Below are positions 27,262 to 35,681 of a DNA stretch of 64,000 bases, piece by piece (the first letter of the stretch is position 1; the number at the start of each line of letters is the position of its first letter). The DNA is from Microbacterium sp. APC 3901. Lineage in GTDB: Bacteria > Actinomycetota > Actinomycetes > Actinomycetales > Microbacteriaceae. Below the pieces are notes generated by a model, which saw only the letters and a program-made list of their open reading frames with translations, did not search any database and was not told the origin of the DNA. The position numbers and the translations under genes are program-made. The DNA lies in assembly GCF_030407765.1 (NCBI RefSeq), contig NZ_JASDCU010000011.1, positions 64,128 through 128,127 on the forward strand, written 5' to 3'.

Positions 27262-28334
27262 TGGCGCTCCCAGAAGCTCGGGCCGACGGGCTCGGTGAAG
27301 TCACTGCGTGCGACGAGGTAGCCCTCGTCGTCGACGGTGATGGGCAGCTGCGGCAGCGGACGTGCGGCCGGTCCGAAGATGACCTTGGCGTGATCCGTGA
27401 CGTCGAACTGCGACTGGTGACAGGGGCAGAGGAGGTGGTGGGTCTGCTGCTCGTAGAGTGCCACGGGGCATCCGACGTGCGTGCAGACCTTCGAGTACGC
27501 GACGATGCCGTCGTACGACCAGTCCTTGCGGTCTTCGGCTTCGATGAGCTGCTCAGGGCGCAGGCGCATCATCAGCACGATGGCCTTCGCCTTCTCCTCG
27601 AGGTAGCCGTCATGGTGGCTGAGCTCGGCGAGGTCCTCGGGGATCACGTGGAACGCGGATCCGAGGGTGACATCCGCTGCGCGGATCGGCGTGCCGTCGG
27701 GATCGCGGACGAGGCGCTGACCCTTCTCCCACATGGTGTGCTTCAGCAGCGTCACCGGGTCGCCCGCGGTGGGGTCGTCGGGGGTGCTGTGCGGAGCGAG
27801 ACCGCGGAAGAGCGTCACGCCGGGGATGATCGAGGCCACGATCGCAGCGAACAGCGAGTTGCGGATCATCGTGCGGCGTCCGAAACCGGACTCCTCGTTC
27901 GCCGTGGCGAACGCCTCGACGACGGCCTCTCGCGTCGAGTCCTTGCCCCGGGTGGGGTGGCGGTGCTCGATGTGCTCCTTGTCGCTCATCAGCGCCTTGG
28001 ACCAGTGGATCGCGCCGATGCCGATCGAGAGAAGCGCGAGCGCGATTCCCAGACCGATGAAGAGGTTGTTCTGACGGATGTCGATGAGCGCGCCGCTCTC
28101 GATGGGGAAGAGCATGTAGGCGGCGACCGCCCAGATGCTTCCTGCCAGCGAGAGATAGAACAGGGTGTAGACCGTGCGCTCCGCAGCCTTCTCAGCGCGC
28201 GGGTCCTTGTCGGTCATCCGCGCGCGGTGCGGCGGCAGCCCCGGGTTCTGCACGGGATCGCTGACTGCGACACCCAGCCCTGGAGAGGGCTGGTAGGCCC
28301 TGTCAAGAGCCTGCGAGTCGTCGTCGTGTGCCAT
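27258..28334 (-). CDS. qcrA: Cytochrome bc1 complex Rieske iron-sulfur subunit QcrA
   Basis: The 2Fe-2S subunit that takes electrons from menaquinol. The 358-aa protein has three hydrophobic segments (about residues 48-70, 80-100 and 145-165), characteristic of actinobacteria. The cluster-binding sites are CTHVGCP and CPCHQSQFD near residues 290-312. GAGGAG lies 4 bases before the ATG. It lies 36 bases downstream of qcrC. Confidence 0.96.
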   Translation of the reverse strand: MAHDDDSQALDRAYQPSPGLGVAVSDPVQNPGLPPHRARMTDKDPRAEKAAERTVYTLFYLSLAGSIWAVAAYMLFPIESGALIDIRQNNLFIGLGIALALLSIGIGAIHWSKALMSDKEHIEHRHPTRGKDSTREAVVEAFATANEESGFGRRTMIRNSLFAAIVASIIPGVTLFRGLAPHSTPDDPTAGDPVTLLKHTMWEKGQRLVRDPDGTPIRAADVTLGSAFHVIPEDLAELSHHDGYLEEKAKAIVLMMRLRPEQLIEAEDRKDWSYDGIVAYSKVCTHVGCPVALYEQQTHHLLCPCHQSQFDVTDHAKVIFGPAARPLPQLPITVDDEGYLVARSDFTEPVGPSFWERH

Positions 28335-28370
28335 GGTGCTCCTCGTACGTTCCTCTTCGATGAATAAGCG

Positions 28371-29174
28371 TCAGTTGGACTTCGCCGTGATCCACACGGT
28401 GATGGCGACGAGCGCGCCGATTCCGAAGATCCAGACGAACAGGCCCTCGGAGACGGGACCGAGCGAACCGAGCGAGAAACCGCCGATCTGCACGGACTGC
28501 TGCTGATAGAGCAGAGCCGAGATGATGTCGCGCTTGTCTTCGTCCGACAGGTTCATGTCGCCGAAGACGGGCATGTTCTGGGGGCCCGTGACCATGGCCG
28601 CGTACATGTGCAGTGCGCTGGTCTCGGTGATCGCCGGGGCGTACTTGCCCTCGGTGAGAGCGCCACCGGCTGCTGCCACGTTGTGGCACATCGCGCAGTT
28701 CACGCGGAACAGCTCGGCGCCGTTGGCGACGTCTCCGCCACCGTCGAGGATGTGATCCTCGGGGAAGGTGGGACCAGGAGCCGACTCCTGGACGAAGGAG
28801 GAGATCGCGAGGATCTGCTCCTCGGTGAACTGCGGCTCCTTCTGGGGAGCCTGCGGTCCCTGCATCTGCAGCGGCATGCGCCCCGTCGACAGCTGGAACT
28901 CGGTCGCGAGTTCGCCGACGCCGTAGAGGCTCGGTCCGTTCGCAGTCCCCTGCAGATCGAGACCGTGGCAGGTGGCGCAGTTCGCCGTGAACAGCTTCTC
29001 GCCGTCCTCGACCGTGAGCGTGCTCGCAGCAGTGGTCTGGGTGTCGGTCGCAGCGAAGGCTGCGGACGTTCCGGCATATACCGCGCCGGTGATCATGAGG
29101 CCTGCTCCGATGAGCGCTGCCGCAGCCAGTGGGCTGCGACGGCCATTCGAACGGCGCTTCTTCTCTCGTGCCAT
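28371..29174 (-). CDS. qcrC: Di-heme cytochrome c subunit QcrC
   Basis: A 267-aa membrane-anchored cytochrome with two c-type heme sites, CATCHGLDLQG (about residue 63) and CAMCHNVAAAGG (about 158). It passes electrons directly from the bc1 part to CtaC, replacing soluble cytochrome c. An N-terminal hydrophobic segment (about 14-38) and a C-terminal anchor (about 240-262) flank the heme domains. The ATG at 29174 (MAREKKRRSNG) follows ctaE by 20 bases. Confidence 0.96.
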   Translation of the reverse strand: MAREKKRRSNGRRSPLAAAALIGAGLMITGAVYAGTSAAFAATDTQTTAASTLTVEDGEKLFTANCATCHGLDLQGTANGPSLYGVGELATEFQLSTGRMPLQMQGPQAPQKEPQFTEEQILAISSFVQESAPGPTFPEDHILDGGGDVANGAELFRVNCAMCHNVAAAGGALTEGKYAPAITETSALHMYAAMVTGPQNMPVFGDMNLSDEDKRDIISALLYQQQSVQIGGFSLGSLGPVSEGLFVWIFGIGALVAITVWITAKSN

Positions 29175-29194
29175 CTCGGGGATCAGCTCCGCTC

Positions 29195-29848
29195 TTATTT
29201 CAGGAAGTAGATAACGACGAACAGCACGATCCAGACGACGTCGACGAAGTGCCAGTAGTAGGACACCACGATCGAGGACGTCGCCTCTTTGTGCCGGAAA
29301 TTCTTGACGGCGTATGCACGCCCGATGACCAGGAGGAACGCGATCAGACCACCGGTGACGTGCAGGGCGTGGAAGCCTGTCGTGATGTAGAACGCCGATG
29401 CGTAGGAGTCTGCGCTGATCGGCATTCCCTCGGCGACGAGCGTCGCGTACTCCCAGACCTGACCGGCGACGAAGATCGAGCCGAGTGCGAAGGTGAGGAA
29501 GAACCACTCGACCATGCCCCAGCCGAACAGGCGTCGACGGCCCGCGCCGTTCTTCAGTCCCTTGGCGAGGCGATACGGCTGCAGATCCTCAGCCGCGAAC
29601 ACGCCCATCTGGCAGGTGAACGAGGAGAGCACGAGGATCGCCGTGTTCACGAACGCGAACGGGACGTTCAGCAGCTCTGTGCGGTCGGCCCAGAGCTCGG
29701 GAGAGGTGCTGCGGAGAGTGAAGTAGATCGCGAAGAGTCCCGCGAAGAACATCACCTCGCTGCCGAGCCACACAATGGTGCCGACAGCTACCGGGTTGGG
29801 GCGCTTGATCGTTCTTGCCGCCGGGGCATACGTCGCTGAGGTCGTCAC
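29195..29848 (-). CDS. ctaE: Cytochrome c oxidase subunit III CtaE
   Basis: Third core subunit of aa3 oxidase, 217 aa, with five membrane helices; [15 protein letters not shown] and [13 protein letters not shown] are family blocks. It heads the operon ctaE-qcrC-qcrA-qcrB. I chose GTG 29848 ([12 protein letters not shown]). A minus-strand CATAAT ends 6 bases before it, so this mRNA may be leaderless. An upstream in-frame ATG would add 19 residues of unlikely sequence. Confidence 0.94.
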   Translation of the reverse strand: MTTSATYAPAARTIKRPNPVAVGTIVWLGSEVMFFAGLFAIYFTLRSTSPELWADRTELLNVPFAFVNTAILVLSSFTCQMGVFAAEDLQPYRLAKGLKNGAGRRRLFGWGMVEWFFLTFALGSIFVAGQVWEYATLVAEGMPISADSYASAFYITTGFHALHVTGGLIAFLLVIGRAYAVKNFRHKEATSSIVVSYYWHFVDVVWIVLFVVIYFLK

Positions 29849-29854
29849 CCTTCC

Positions 29855-29860
29855 ATTATG
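29855..29860 (-). promoter_or_regulatory. -10-like hexamer for ctaE-qcrCAB
   Basis: CATAAT on the minus strand ends 6 bases before the ctaE GTG at 29848, predicting a leaderless operon mRNA. No clear -35 is seen. Confidence 0.4.
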
Positions 29861-29915
29861 GCCGATCCGCGGGCATGATTCTCGCACCGGAGGGGCGGTT
29901 TTCACCCTCGATCGA

Positions 29916-29931
29916 CTTAGGTGACCCTAAG
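29916..29931. promoter_or_regulatory. Palindrome resembling a DtxR/IdeR box
   Basis: The 16-base sequence CTTAGGTGACCCTAAG is a 6-bp inverted repeat with a 4-base centre. Read on the minus strand with flanking bases it matches the DtxR/IdeR consensus TTAGGTTAGSCTAACCTAA at 14 of 19 positions by my count. It lies 67 bases upstream of the ctaE start and about 110 bases before trpD. It could tie oxidase/bc1 expression to iron; this is inference. Confidence 0.35.
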
Positions 29932-30027
29932 AAAACGCTGCGAATCCTCGGTGAATACGCGGGAAACGAGGGAAGCTGCGCGCCCACGTCCGTGTCGGGA
30001 AGAATCTGCACGTTTTCCCGGCGCCGA

Positions 30028-30033
30028 TAGGAT
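30028..30033 (+). promoter_or_regulatory. -10-like hexamer for trpD
   Basis: TAGGAT ends 7 bases before the trpD ATG at 30041, predicting a leaderless mRNA. Confidence 0.4.
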
Positions 30034-30040
30034 CGCACAC

Positions 30041-31105
30041 ATGGCTGATTCCCTGACCTGGTCCGACGTGCTCACCACTCTTCTGGAGCGTCGCGATCTC
30101 AGCGTCTGGGAGTCGACCTGGGCGATGCGGCAGATCATGCGCGGCGACGTCACCGAGGCGCAGCTCGCAGGCTTCCTCGTCGCTCTCCGTGCGAAGGGAG
30201 AGACGATCGACGAGATCGTCGGCTTCCGAGACGCCATCCTCGAGGCGGCGGTCCCGCTGCCCGTGTCGCCCGACGTCCTCGACATCGTCGGCACCGGCGG
30301 TGACCGGGTCGGCACGGTCAACGTCTCGACCACCGCAGCGGTCATCATCGGCGCCACCGGAATCCCTGTGGTCAAGCACGGAAACCGGGCCGCCAGCTCG
30401 GCCTCCGGGTCGTCCGACGTGCTGAGCGCGCTCGGATTGGAACTCACCCTCGATCCCGCAGCGGTCGCGTCGATCCTCGACCGCACCGGCATCACCTTCG
30501 CATGGGCGGGCGCCTTCCACCCCGGCTTCAAGCACGCGGGTGCCGTGCGCGCCGAACTCGGGGTTCCCACTGTCTTCAACATGCTCGGACCGCTCTGCAA
30601 CCCTGCGCGGGCGGAGGCGAACGCCGTAGGCGTCGCTCAGCTCGAGCGTGTGCCGCTGATCACGGGTGTGTTCCGCACGCGTGGTGCGACGGCGCTGGTG
30701 TTCCGCGGTGACGACGGCCTCGATGAACTGACGACGACGGGGCACAGCCGCATCTGGGAGGTCACGCGCGGTGACATCCACGAACACGACCTGGATCCTC
30801 GTGATCTCGGCATCCCGATCGCCGACCTCGCAGATCTGATCGGCGGAACCCCCGATCACAACGCCGCAGTGCTGCGCCGAACCCTTGAAGGCGAGGTGGG
30901 GGCGGTGCGTGACATCGTCCTGCTCAACGCCGCCGCCGGCATCGTCGCGTTCGAGCTCTCTCAGGACGCCACTCAGGTGCAGCGCCCGATCCTCGAGCGC
31001 CTCCGCGAGGGCTACGAGCGAGCAGCTGCCGCGGTCGACGACGGTCGGGCCATCGCCAAACTCGACCAGTGGATCGGCGTGAGTCGCGAGCTCGCGTCGG
31101 CGTAG
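30041..31105 (+). CDS. trpD: Anthranilate phosphoribosyltransferase TrpD
   Basis: Joins anthranilate to phosphoribosyl pyrophosphate in tryptophan synthesis. The 354-aa protein contains the PRPP loop DIVGTGGDRVGTVNVST (about residues 83-99) and KHGNRAASSASGSSDVL (about 112-128), and NPARAEANAVGV for anthranilate. No other trp gene is nearby; its position beside ctaE is shared with other actinobacteria such as mycobacteria. The ATG at 30041 begins at the conserved helical domain. Confidence 0.96.
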   Translation: MADSLTWSDVLTTLLERRDLSVWESTWAMRQIMRGDVTEAQLAGFLVALRAKGETIDEIVGFRDAILEAAVPLPVSPDVLDIVGTGGDRVGTVNVSTTAAVIIGATGIPVVKHGNRAASSASGSSDVLSALGLELTLDPAAVASILDRTGITFAWAGAFHPGFKHAGAVRAELGVPTVFNMLGPLCNPARAEANAVGVAQLERVPLITGVFRTRGATALVFRGDDGLDELTTTGHSRIWEVTRGDIHEHDLDPRDLGIPIADLADLIGGTPDHNAAVLRRTLEGEVGAVRDIVLLNAAAGIVAFELSQDATQVQRPILERLREGYERAAAAVDDGRAIAKLDQWIGVSRELASA

Positions 31106-31113
31106 GAACCACG

Positions 31114-32100
31114 ATGGACCCCGTAGCCGCTCTGCTCGAGATCGCCTCGCTGCTCGAGCGCGAACGGGCGTCCCGGTATCGGGCGAAGGCTTTCCGTCAG
31201 GCCGCGGCTATTCTGGCGCAACTGCCGGAGGATGTGCGCGCCGACCCGACGAGGCTGCGTGCGTCGAAGGGGATCGGGGAGTCGACGTTCGCGGTCATCC
31301 GCCAGGCGCAGAGCGGACAAGTGCCCGACTATCTGGTCGAGTTGCGGGGCGACGTCGAGCCGGAGCGGGTGTCCGCGCTGAGAGCGAAGCTGCGCGGGGA
31401 CCTGCACGCGCACACTGATTGGTCCGACGGGACCACGCCCATCGCCGTGATGGCGGCGGCGGCCCGATCCCTCGGACACGAATACCAGGCGATCACCGAC
31501 CATTCACCTCGCCTGAGAGTCGCCCGCGGTCTCTCACCCGAGAGGTTGCGCGAGCAGATCCCGCTCGTGCGCGCCGAGTCGGGCGAGGGTTTCACCCTCC
31601 TCGCCGGCATCGAGGTCGACATCCTCGACGACGGTGTCCTCGACCAGGAGGATGCGCTGCTCGGCGAGCTCGACATCGTCGTCGCCTCCGTCCATTCCAA
31701 GCTGCGCATGGAGCCGAGGCCGATGACGGCTCGCATGATCGCGGCCGTCTCGCATCCTCGCGTCAACGTCCTCGGCCACTGCACCGGCCGCCTCGTGCAG
31801 GGCGAACGCGGAACGCGGCCGGAATCCGTCTTCGACGCGGCAGCCGTGTTCGCGGCGTGCGCGGAGAACGGAGTGGCCGTCGAGATCAACTCTCGGCCCG
31901 AACGTCAGGATCCACCGGACGAGCTGATCGCGATCGCCCTCGACGCCGGGTGCCTCTTCTCGATCGACTCGGATGCGCACGCGCCCGGTCAGCTCTCGCT
32001 CCTCGACCATGGCGCGGAGCGCGCAGAACGGGCCGGAGTGCCGGCATCCCGCATCATCACGACGTGGGGGCTCGACCGGCTGCTCGCCTGGGCGAACTGA
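31114..32100 (+). CDS. PHP-domain phosphoesterase with PolX-type helix-hairpin-helix N-terminus
   Basis: A 328-aa protein. Residues 1-80 look like the N-terminal helix-hairpin-helix domain of family X DNA polymerases (RASKGIGESTFAVIRQ). Residues from about 95 form a PHP domain with the metal-binding motifs DLHAHTDWSDG, ITDHS, AGIEVDIL, SVHSKLRM, LGHCTGR and DSDAHAPGQ. The polymerase palm and fingers of full-length PolX are missing. Likely a metal-dependent phosphoesterase or 3' nuclease acting on DNA ends; substrate unknown. It follows trpD by 8 bases and is convergent with the exonuclease gene. Confidence 0.85.
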   Translation: MDPVAALLEIASLLERERASRYRAKAFRQAAAILAQLPEDVRADPTRLRASKGIGESTFAVIRQAQSGQVPDYLVELRGDVEPERVSALRAKLRGDLHAHTDWSDGTTPIAVMAAAARSLGHEYQAITDHSPRLRVARGLSPERLREQIPLVRAESGEGFTLLAGIEVDILDDGVLDQEDALLGELDIVVASVHSKLRMEPRPMTARMIAAVSHPRVNVLGHCTGRLVQGERGTRPESVFDAAAVFAACAENGVAVEINSRPERQDPPDELIAIALDAGCLFSIDSDAHAPGQLSLLDHGAERAERAGVPASRIITTWGLDRLLAWAN

Positions 32101-32101
32101 G

Positions 32102-33037
32102 TCAGCCGTCGATCGTCGCGATCGCAGCGACGGCGCGGGTCATGGAGCCCCCGAGGTTCCACTTCTCCGCGAGCTCGTTCGCGGCGTCGACCTCGGCCGG
32201 GTCGAGCGGTCGGAGGGGGTCGCTCGGCGGCATGATGTCGAGATCGGGAGCGACGGCCACGACAGTCGGGGCGACATCGAGGTAGTCCGCCGCGGCGAGG
32301 ATCTTCGCGCGGACTCCCGCGCTCATGCCCTCTCCTGCGTCGGCCGCCTGTCGAATGCCGGCCAGGTCGCCATGCGCTTGCAGAAGCGTGGCCGCGGTCT
32401 TCTCGCCGACGCCCGCGACGCCGGGCAGGCCGTCGGACGCATCGCCGCGCATCGTCGCGAAGTCGGCGTACTGGCCGGGCAGCACGCCGTACTTGGCCAC
32501 CACGACGGCATCCGTGACGATCTCGAGGTTGCTCATTCCCCGAGCCGTATAGACGACCCGGATGTTCCTCGAGTCGTCGACGAGCTGGAACAGATCCCGA
32601 TCGCCCGTCACGATGTCGACCGGCATGGTCGCGTGTGTCGCGAGCGTGCCGATGACGTCATCGGCCTCGTGTTCGGCGACGCCGATGATCGGGATGCCGA
32701 GCGCAGCGAGCGTCTGACGGATCAGCGGTATCTGGGCCTCCAGCGGGTCCGGAACCTCTTCGACGTCGGGCCCGGCGGGAACGACCTCGACGACTCGATG
32801 CTCCTTGTAGCTCGGAATCAGATCGACGCGCCACTGGGGTCGCCAGTCGTCGTCCCAGCACGCGACCACGTGGGTCGGTTCGTACAGTGTGACCAGCTTC
32901 GCGATGATGTCCAGCAGCCCGCGCGCGGCGTTGATGGGGGAGCCGTCGGGAGCCGTGACCTTGTCGGGCACTCCGTAGAAGGCGCGGAAGTAGAGGCTTG
33001 CGGTGTCGAGCAGGAGAAGCTTGTCGGCGCGGGGCAT
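32102..33037 (-). CDS. 5'-3' exonuclease of the PolA N-terminal/FEN family
   Basis: A 311-aa stand-alone 5' nuclease resembling the first domain of DNA polymerase I. Metal-site aspartates lie in LLLLDTASLYFRAFYG, ACWDDD, EHEADDVIGTLA and IVTGDRDLFQL, and the helix-3-turn-helix region is in GDASDGLPGVAGVGEKTA (about residues 192-209). It would remove RNA primers or flaps. No DNA polymerase domain follows. The ATG start is divergent from rpsA. Confidence 0.93.
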   Translation of the reverse strand: MPRADKLLLLDTASLYFRAFYGVPDKVTAPDGSPINAARGLLDIIAKLVTLYEPTHVVACWDDDWRPQWRVDLIPSYKEHRVVEVVPAGPDVEEVPDPLEAQIPLIRQTLAALGIPIIGVAEHEADDVIGTLATHATMPVDIVTGDRDLFQLVDDSRNIRVVYTARGMSNLEIVTDAVVVAKYGVLPGQYADFATMRGDASDGLPGVAGVGEKTAATLLQAHGDLAGIRQAADAGEGMSAGVRAKILAAADYLDVAPTVVAVAPDLDIMPPSDPLRPLDPAEVDAANELAEKWNLGGSMTRAVAAIATIDG

Positions 33038-33103
33038 GCAGACAGTCTGTCAGCGCGGTGAACGCGGATGGTATCGAGTCCGTCATATCGCGCTGTGATC
33101 TGA

Positions 33104-33241
33104 TAGCCTTGATTGTCACTCGTGGCGTGCCTATGCATGCCCGCGTGGCAGAAACCAAATCAATCGCTGCAGAGCTCGTCATCGGTCGTGCGCGACCGGA
33201 GCCTTCAGCCCGAGTCTCCATTCACAAGGACAACCCACTAC
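33104..33241 (+). promoter_or_regulatory. rpsA promoter and long leader
   Basis: TAGCCT at 33104-33109 is a -10-like hexamer about 130 bases before the rpsA ATG. The leader has no recognisable named riboswitch. It ends with AAGGA (33226-33230), 11 bases before ATG 33242. The leader length is long for this window and leaves room for autogenous control, as known for rpsA in E. coli. Confidence 0.35.
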
Positions 33242-34696
33242 ATGACTACCGCAACGACCGCCCCGGCCACCAAGCAGGTCGCCATCAACGACATCGGATC
33301 TGCTGAGGACTTCCTGGCCGCGGTCGAGAAGACCCTGAAGTTCTTCAACGACGGCGACATCATCGAAGGAACGATCGTCAAGATCGACCGCGATGAGGTT
33401 CTCCTCGATGTCGGATACAAGACCGAGGGCGTCATCCCCTCGCGCGAGCTCTCGATCAAGCACGACGTAGACCCCAACGAGGTCGTCAAGGTCGGCGACG
33501 AGGTCGAAGCCCTGGTTCTCCAGAAGGAGGACAAGGAAGGCCGTCTGATCCTCTCCAAGAAGCGTGCTCAGTACGAGCGTGCCTGGGGAGACGTCGAGAA
33601 GATCAAGGAGAACGACGGAGTCGTCACCGGTACGGTCATCGAGGTCGTCAAGGGTGGACTCATCGTCGACATCGGCCTCCGCGGCTTCCTCCCGGCCTCG
33701 CTCATCGAGCTCCGCCGCGTCCGCGACCTCACGCCGTACCTCGGCCAGGAGATCGAGGCCAAGATCCTCGAGCTCGACAAGAACCGCAACAACGTCGTGC
33801 TCAGCCGCCGTGCGCTGCTCGAGCAGACGCAGTCGGAGTCGCGCACCACGTTCCTGAACAACCTGCACAAGGGTCAGGTCCGCAAGGGTGTCGTGTCGTC
33901 GATCGTCAACTTCGGTGCATTCGTCGACCTGGGCGGCGTGGACGGCCTCGTGCACGTCTCCGAGCTGTCCTGGAAGCACATCGAGCACGCCTCCGAGGTC
34001 GTCGAGGTTGGCCAGGAGGTCACCGTCGAGATCCTCGAGGTCGACCTCGACCGCGAGCGTGTCTCCCTGTCGCTGAAGGCGACGCAGGAGGACCCGTGGC
34101 AGGTCTTCGCCCGTACCCACGCGATCGGTCAGGTCACGCCGGGTAAGGTCACCAAGCTCGTTCCGTTCGGTGCGTTCGTTCGCGTCGCAGACGGCATCGA
34201 AGGCCTCGTCCACATCTCCGAGCTCTCCAGCAAGCACGTCGAGCTGGCCGAGCAGGTCGTGTCGGTCGGCGAAGAGGTCTTCGTCAAGGTCATCGACATC
34301 GACCTCGAGCGTCGCCGCATCTCGCTCTCGCTGAAGCAGGCGAACGAGGCGGTCGACGTCAACGGCACCGAGTTCGACCCGGCGCTCTACGGCATGCTCG
34401 CCGAGTACGACGAGGCCGGGGAGTACAAGTACCCGGAGGGCTTCGACCCCGAGACCGGTGCATGGAAGGAAGGCTTCGACACCCAGCGCGAGGCATGGGA
34501 GCAGGAGTACGCTGCAGCCCAGGCTCGCTGGGAGGCTCACAAGGCTCAGGTTGCCAAGGCAGCCGAGGCCGAGGCGGCCGCTGGCGACGACTTCGGTGGC
34601 CAGGTCTTCTCGAGCGAGGTCGCAGGCGCGGGCACGCTCGCTGACGACGAGGCTCTCGCGGCTCTTCGCGAGAAGCTCTCGGGCGGCAACGCTTAA
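33242..34696 (+). CDS. rpsA: 30S ribosomal protein S1
   Basis: S1 binds mRNA on the small subunit. The 484-aa protein has four S1 (OB-fold) repeats starting near residues 36, 124, 208 and 294; the third and fourth carry the canonical GAFVDLGGVDGLVH and GAFVRVADGIEGLVH strands. A C-terminal acidic/Ala-rich tail (about 390-484) is typical of actinobacteria, which have four rather than six repeats. The ATG at 33242 is chosen over an upstream in-frame start that adds an unlikely basic leader. Confidence 0.96.
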   Translation: MTTATTAPATKQVAINDIGSAEDFLAAVEKTLKFFNDGDIIEGTIVKIDRDEVLLDVGYKTEGVIPSRELSIKHDVDPNEVVKVGDEVEALVLQKEDKEGRLILSKKRAQYERAWGDVEKIKENDGVVTGTVIEVVKGGLIVDIGLRGFLPASLIELRRVRDLTPYLGQEIEAKILELDKNRNNVVLSRRALLEQTQSESRTTFLNNLHKGQVRKGVVSSIVNFGAFVDLGGVDGLVHVSELSWKHIEHASEVVEVGQEVTVEILEVDLDRERVSLSLKATQEDPWQVFARTHAIGQVTPGKVTKLVPFGAFVRVADGIEGLVHISELSSKHVELAEQVVSVGEEVFVKVIDIDLERRRISLSLKQANEAVDVNGTEFDPALYGMLAEYDEAGEYKYPEGFDPETGAWKEGFDTQREAWEQEYAAAQARWEAHKAQVAKAAEAEAAAGDDFGGQVFSSEVAGAGTLADDEALAALREKLSGGNA

Positions 34697-34708
34697 GCAT
34701 CACGCTCT

Positions 34709-34744
34709 GAACGGGCCGTCATCCTTCGGGATGGCGGCCCGTTC
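34709..34744 (+). terminator. rpsA terminator
   Basis: A 16-bp stem (GAACGGGCCGTCATCC / GGATGGCGGCCCGTTC, one G-U pair) is capped by the stable tetraloop TTCG, 12 bases after the rpsA stop. A short mixed T stretch follows. Confidence 0.88.
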
Positions 34745-34778
34745 CGCGTTTCCGTCGCCCGTGGCGGCTACGTGACCG

Positions 34779-34807
34779 AACATTACGGCGGCATTCGTAA
34801 CATTGCG
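34779..34807 (+). promoter_or_regulatory. Promoter with tandem AACATTRCG repeats upstream of ABC-acs-metY operon
   Basis: Two direct repeats, AACATTACG (34779-34787) and AACATTGCG (34799-34807), are spaced exactly 20 bases apart, about two helical turns. A small inverted repeat TTACG/CGTAA (34783-34800) sits between. TAACAT (34798-34803) could be the -10 and overlaps the second repeat, 26 bases before the ATG. The layout suits a regulator binding one DNA face; the regulator is unknown. Confidence 0.35.
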
Positions 34808-34829
34808 CATGCCCCGCCACCATGGGGAT

Positions 34830-35681
34830 ATGACATCCCTGCTCTCCACCCCGCGCGTCGACGCGTCGGTCGATGCCGGCACGGCGCAGCCCGTGCGGGT
34901 GCGAGAGGTGGGGCGGAGCTTTCCGATCGCTCGCGGACGCCGCGATGTTCTCCGTGGGGTGAACATCGAGGTGGCGGCCGGCGAGATCATCGCGGTCGTC
35001 GGACCTTCGGGATGCGGGAAGTCGACGCTCCTCCGTCTGATCGGCGGACTGGATGCGCCCTCCAGCGGCAGCATCCTGCTCGATGACTCGGGTGTCGCAG
35101 ACGTCGACGAGCGCACGGCGGTGGCGTTCCAGGAGCCGCGGCTGCTGCCCTGGCGCACCATCTCCCAGAACGTCGAACTCGGTCTTCCGCGGGGAACGGC
35201 GCGCCGTCAGGGCCACGATCGTGTGCGTGAGCTGCTCGAACTGGTCGGCCTCGAACACGCAGCTGACCAGCGCCCCCGTGAGGTCTCCGGCGGCATGGCG
35301 CAGCGCGCGTCGTTGGCGCGCGCCCTCGCGCGGAACCCCGGAGTGCTGCTGCTGGATGAGCCGTTCGGCGCGCTCGACGCGCTCACCCGCCTGCGGATGC
35401 ACGACCTGCTGCTGAAGATCCACGCGGCAGAGCCGACCACCGTCCTCCTCGTCACTCACGACGTCGAAGAGGCCCTCTACCTGGCCGACCGCGTGCTGCT
35501 GCTTCGCACGCTCGACGCCGACGCCGGCCCGGATGCGCGCTCGATCGTGCGCACGATCACCGTGCCCGGCACCCGCCCCCGCGACCGCGCCGATCGCGGC
35601 CTCGCGGACCTCCGCGCCGAGCTCCTCGAAGGACTCGGCGTCGACACCCACCACCGCATTGCCACCGAGGAGACCCGATGA
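34830..35681 (+). CDS. ABC transporter ATPase (SsuB/TauB-like)
   Basis: A 283-aa ATP-hydrolysing subunit of a nitrate/sulfonate/taurine-type importer. Walker A is GPSGCGKST (about residues 57-65), the Q-loop is in VAFQEPRLLPW, the signature is VSGGMAQRASLARAL, Walker B LLLDEPFGALD and the H-loop VTHDVEE. ATG 34830 follows GGGG; an upstream TTG would add 9 residues. First gene of a chain whose next five genes overlap by 4 bases each. Confidence 0.92.
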   Translation: MTSLLSTPRVDASVDAGTAQPVRVREVGRSFPIARGRRDVLRGVNIEVAAGEIIAVVGPSGCGKSTLLRLIGGLDAPSSGSILLDDSGVADVDERTAVAFQEPRLLPWRTISQNVELGLPRGTARRQGHDRVRELLELVGLEHAADQRPREVSGGMAQRASLARALARNPGVLLLDEPFGALDALTRLRMHDLLLKIHAAEPTTVLLVTHDVEEALYLADRVLLLRTLDADAGPDARSIVRTITVPGTRPRDRADRGLADLRAELLEGLGVDTHHRIATEETR

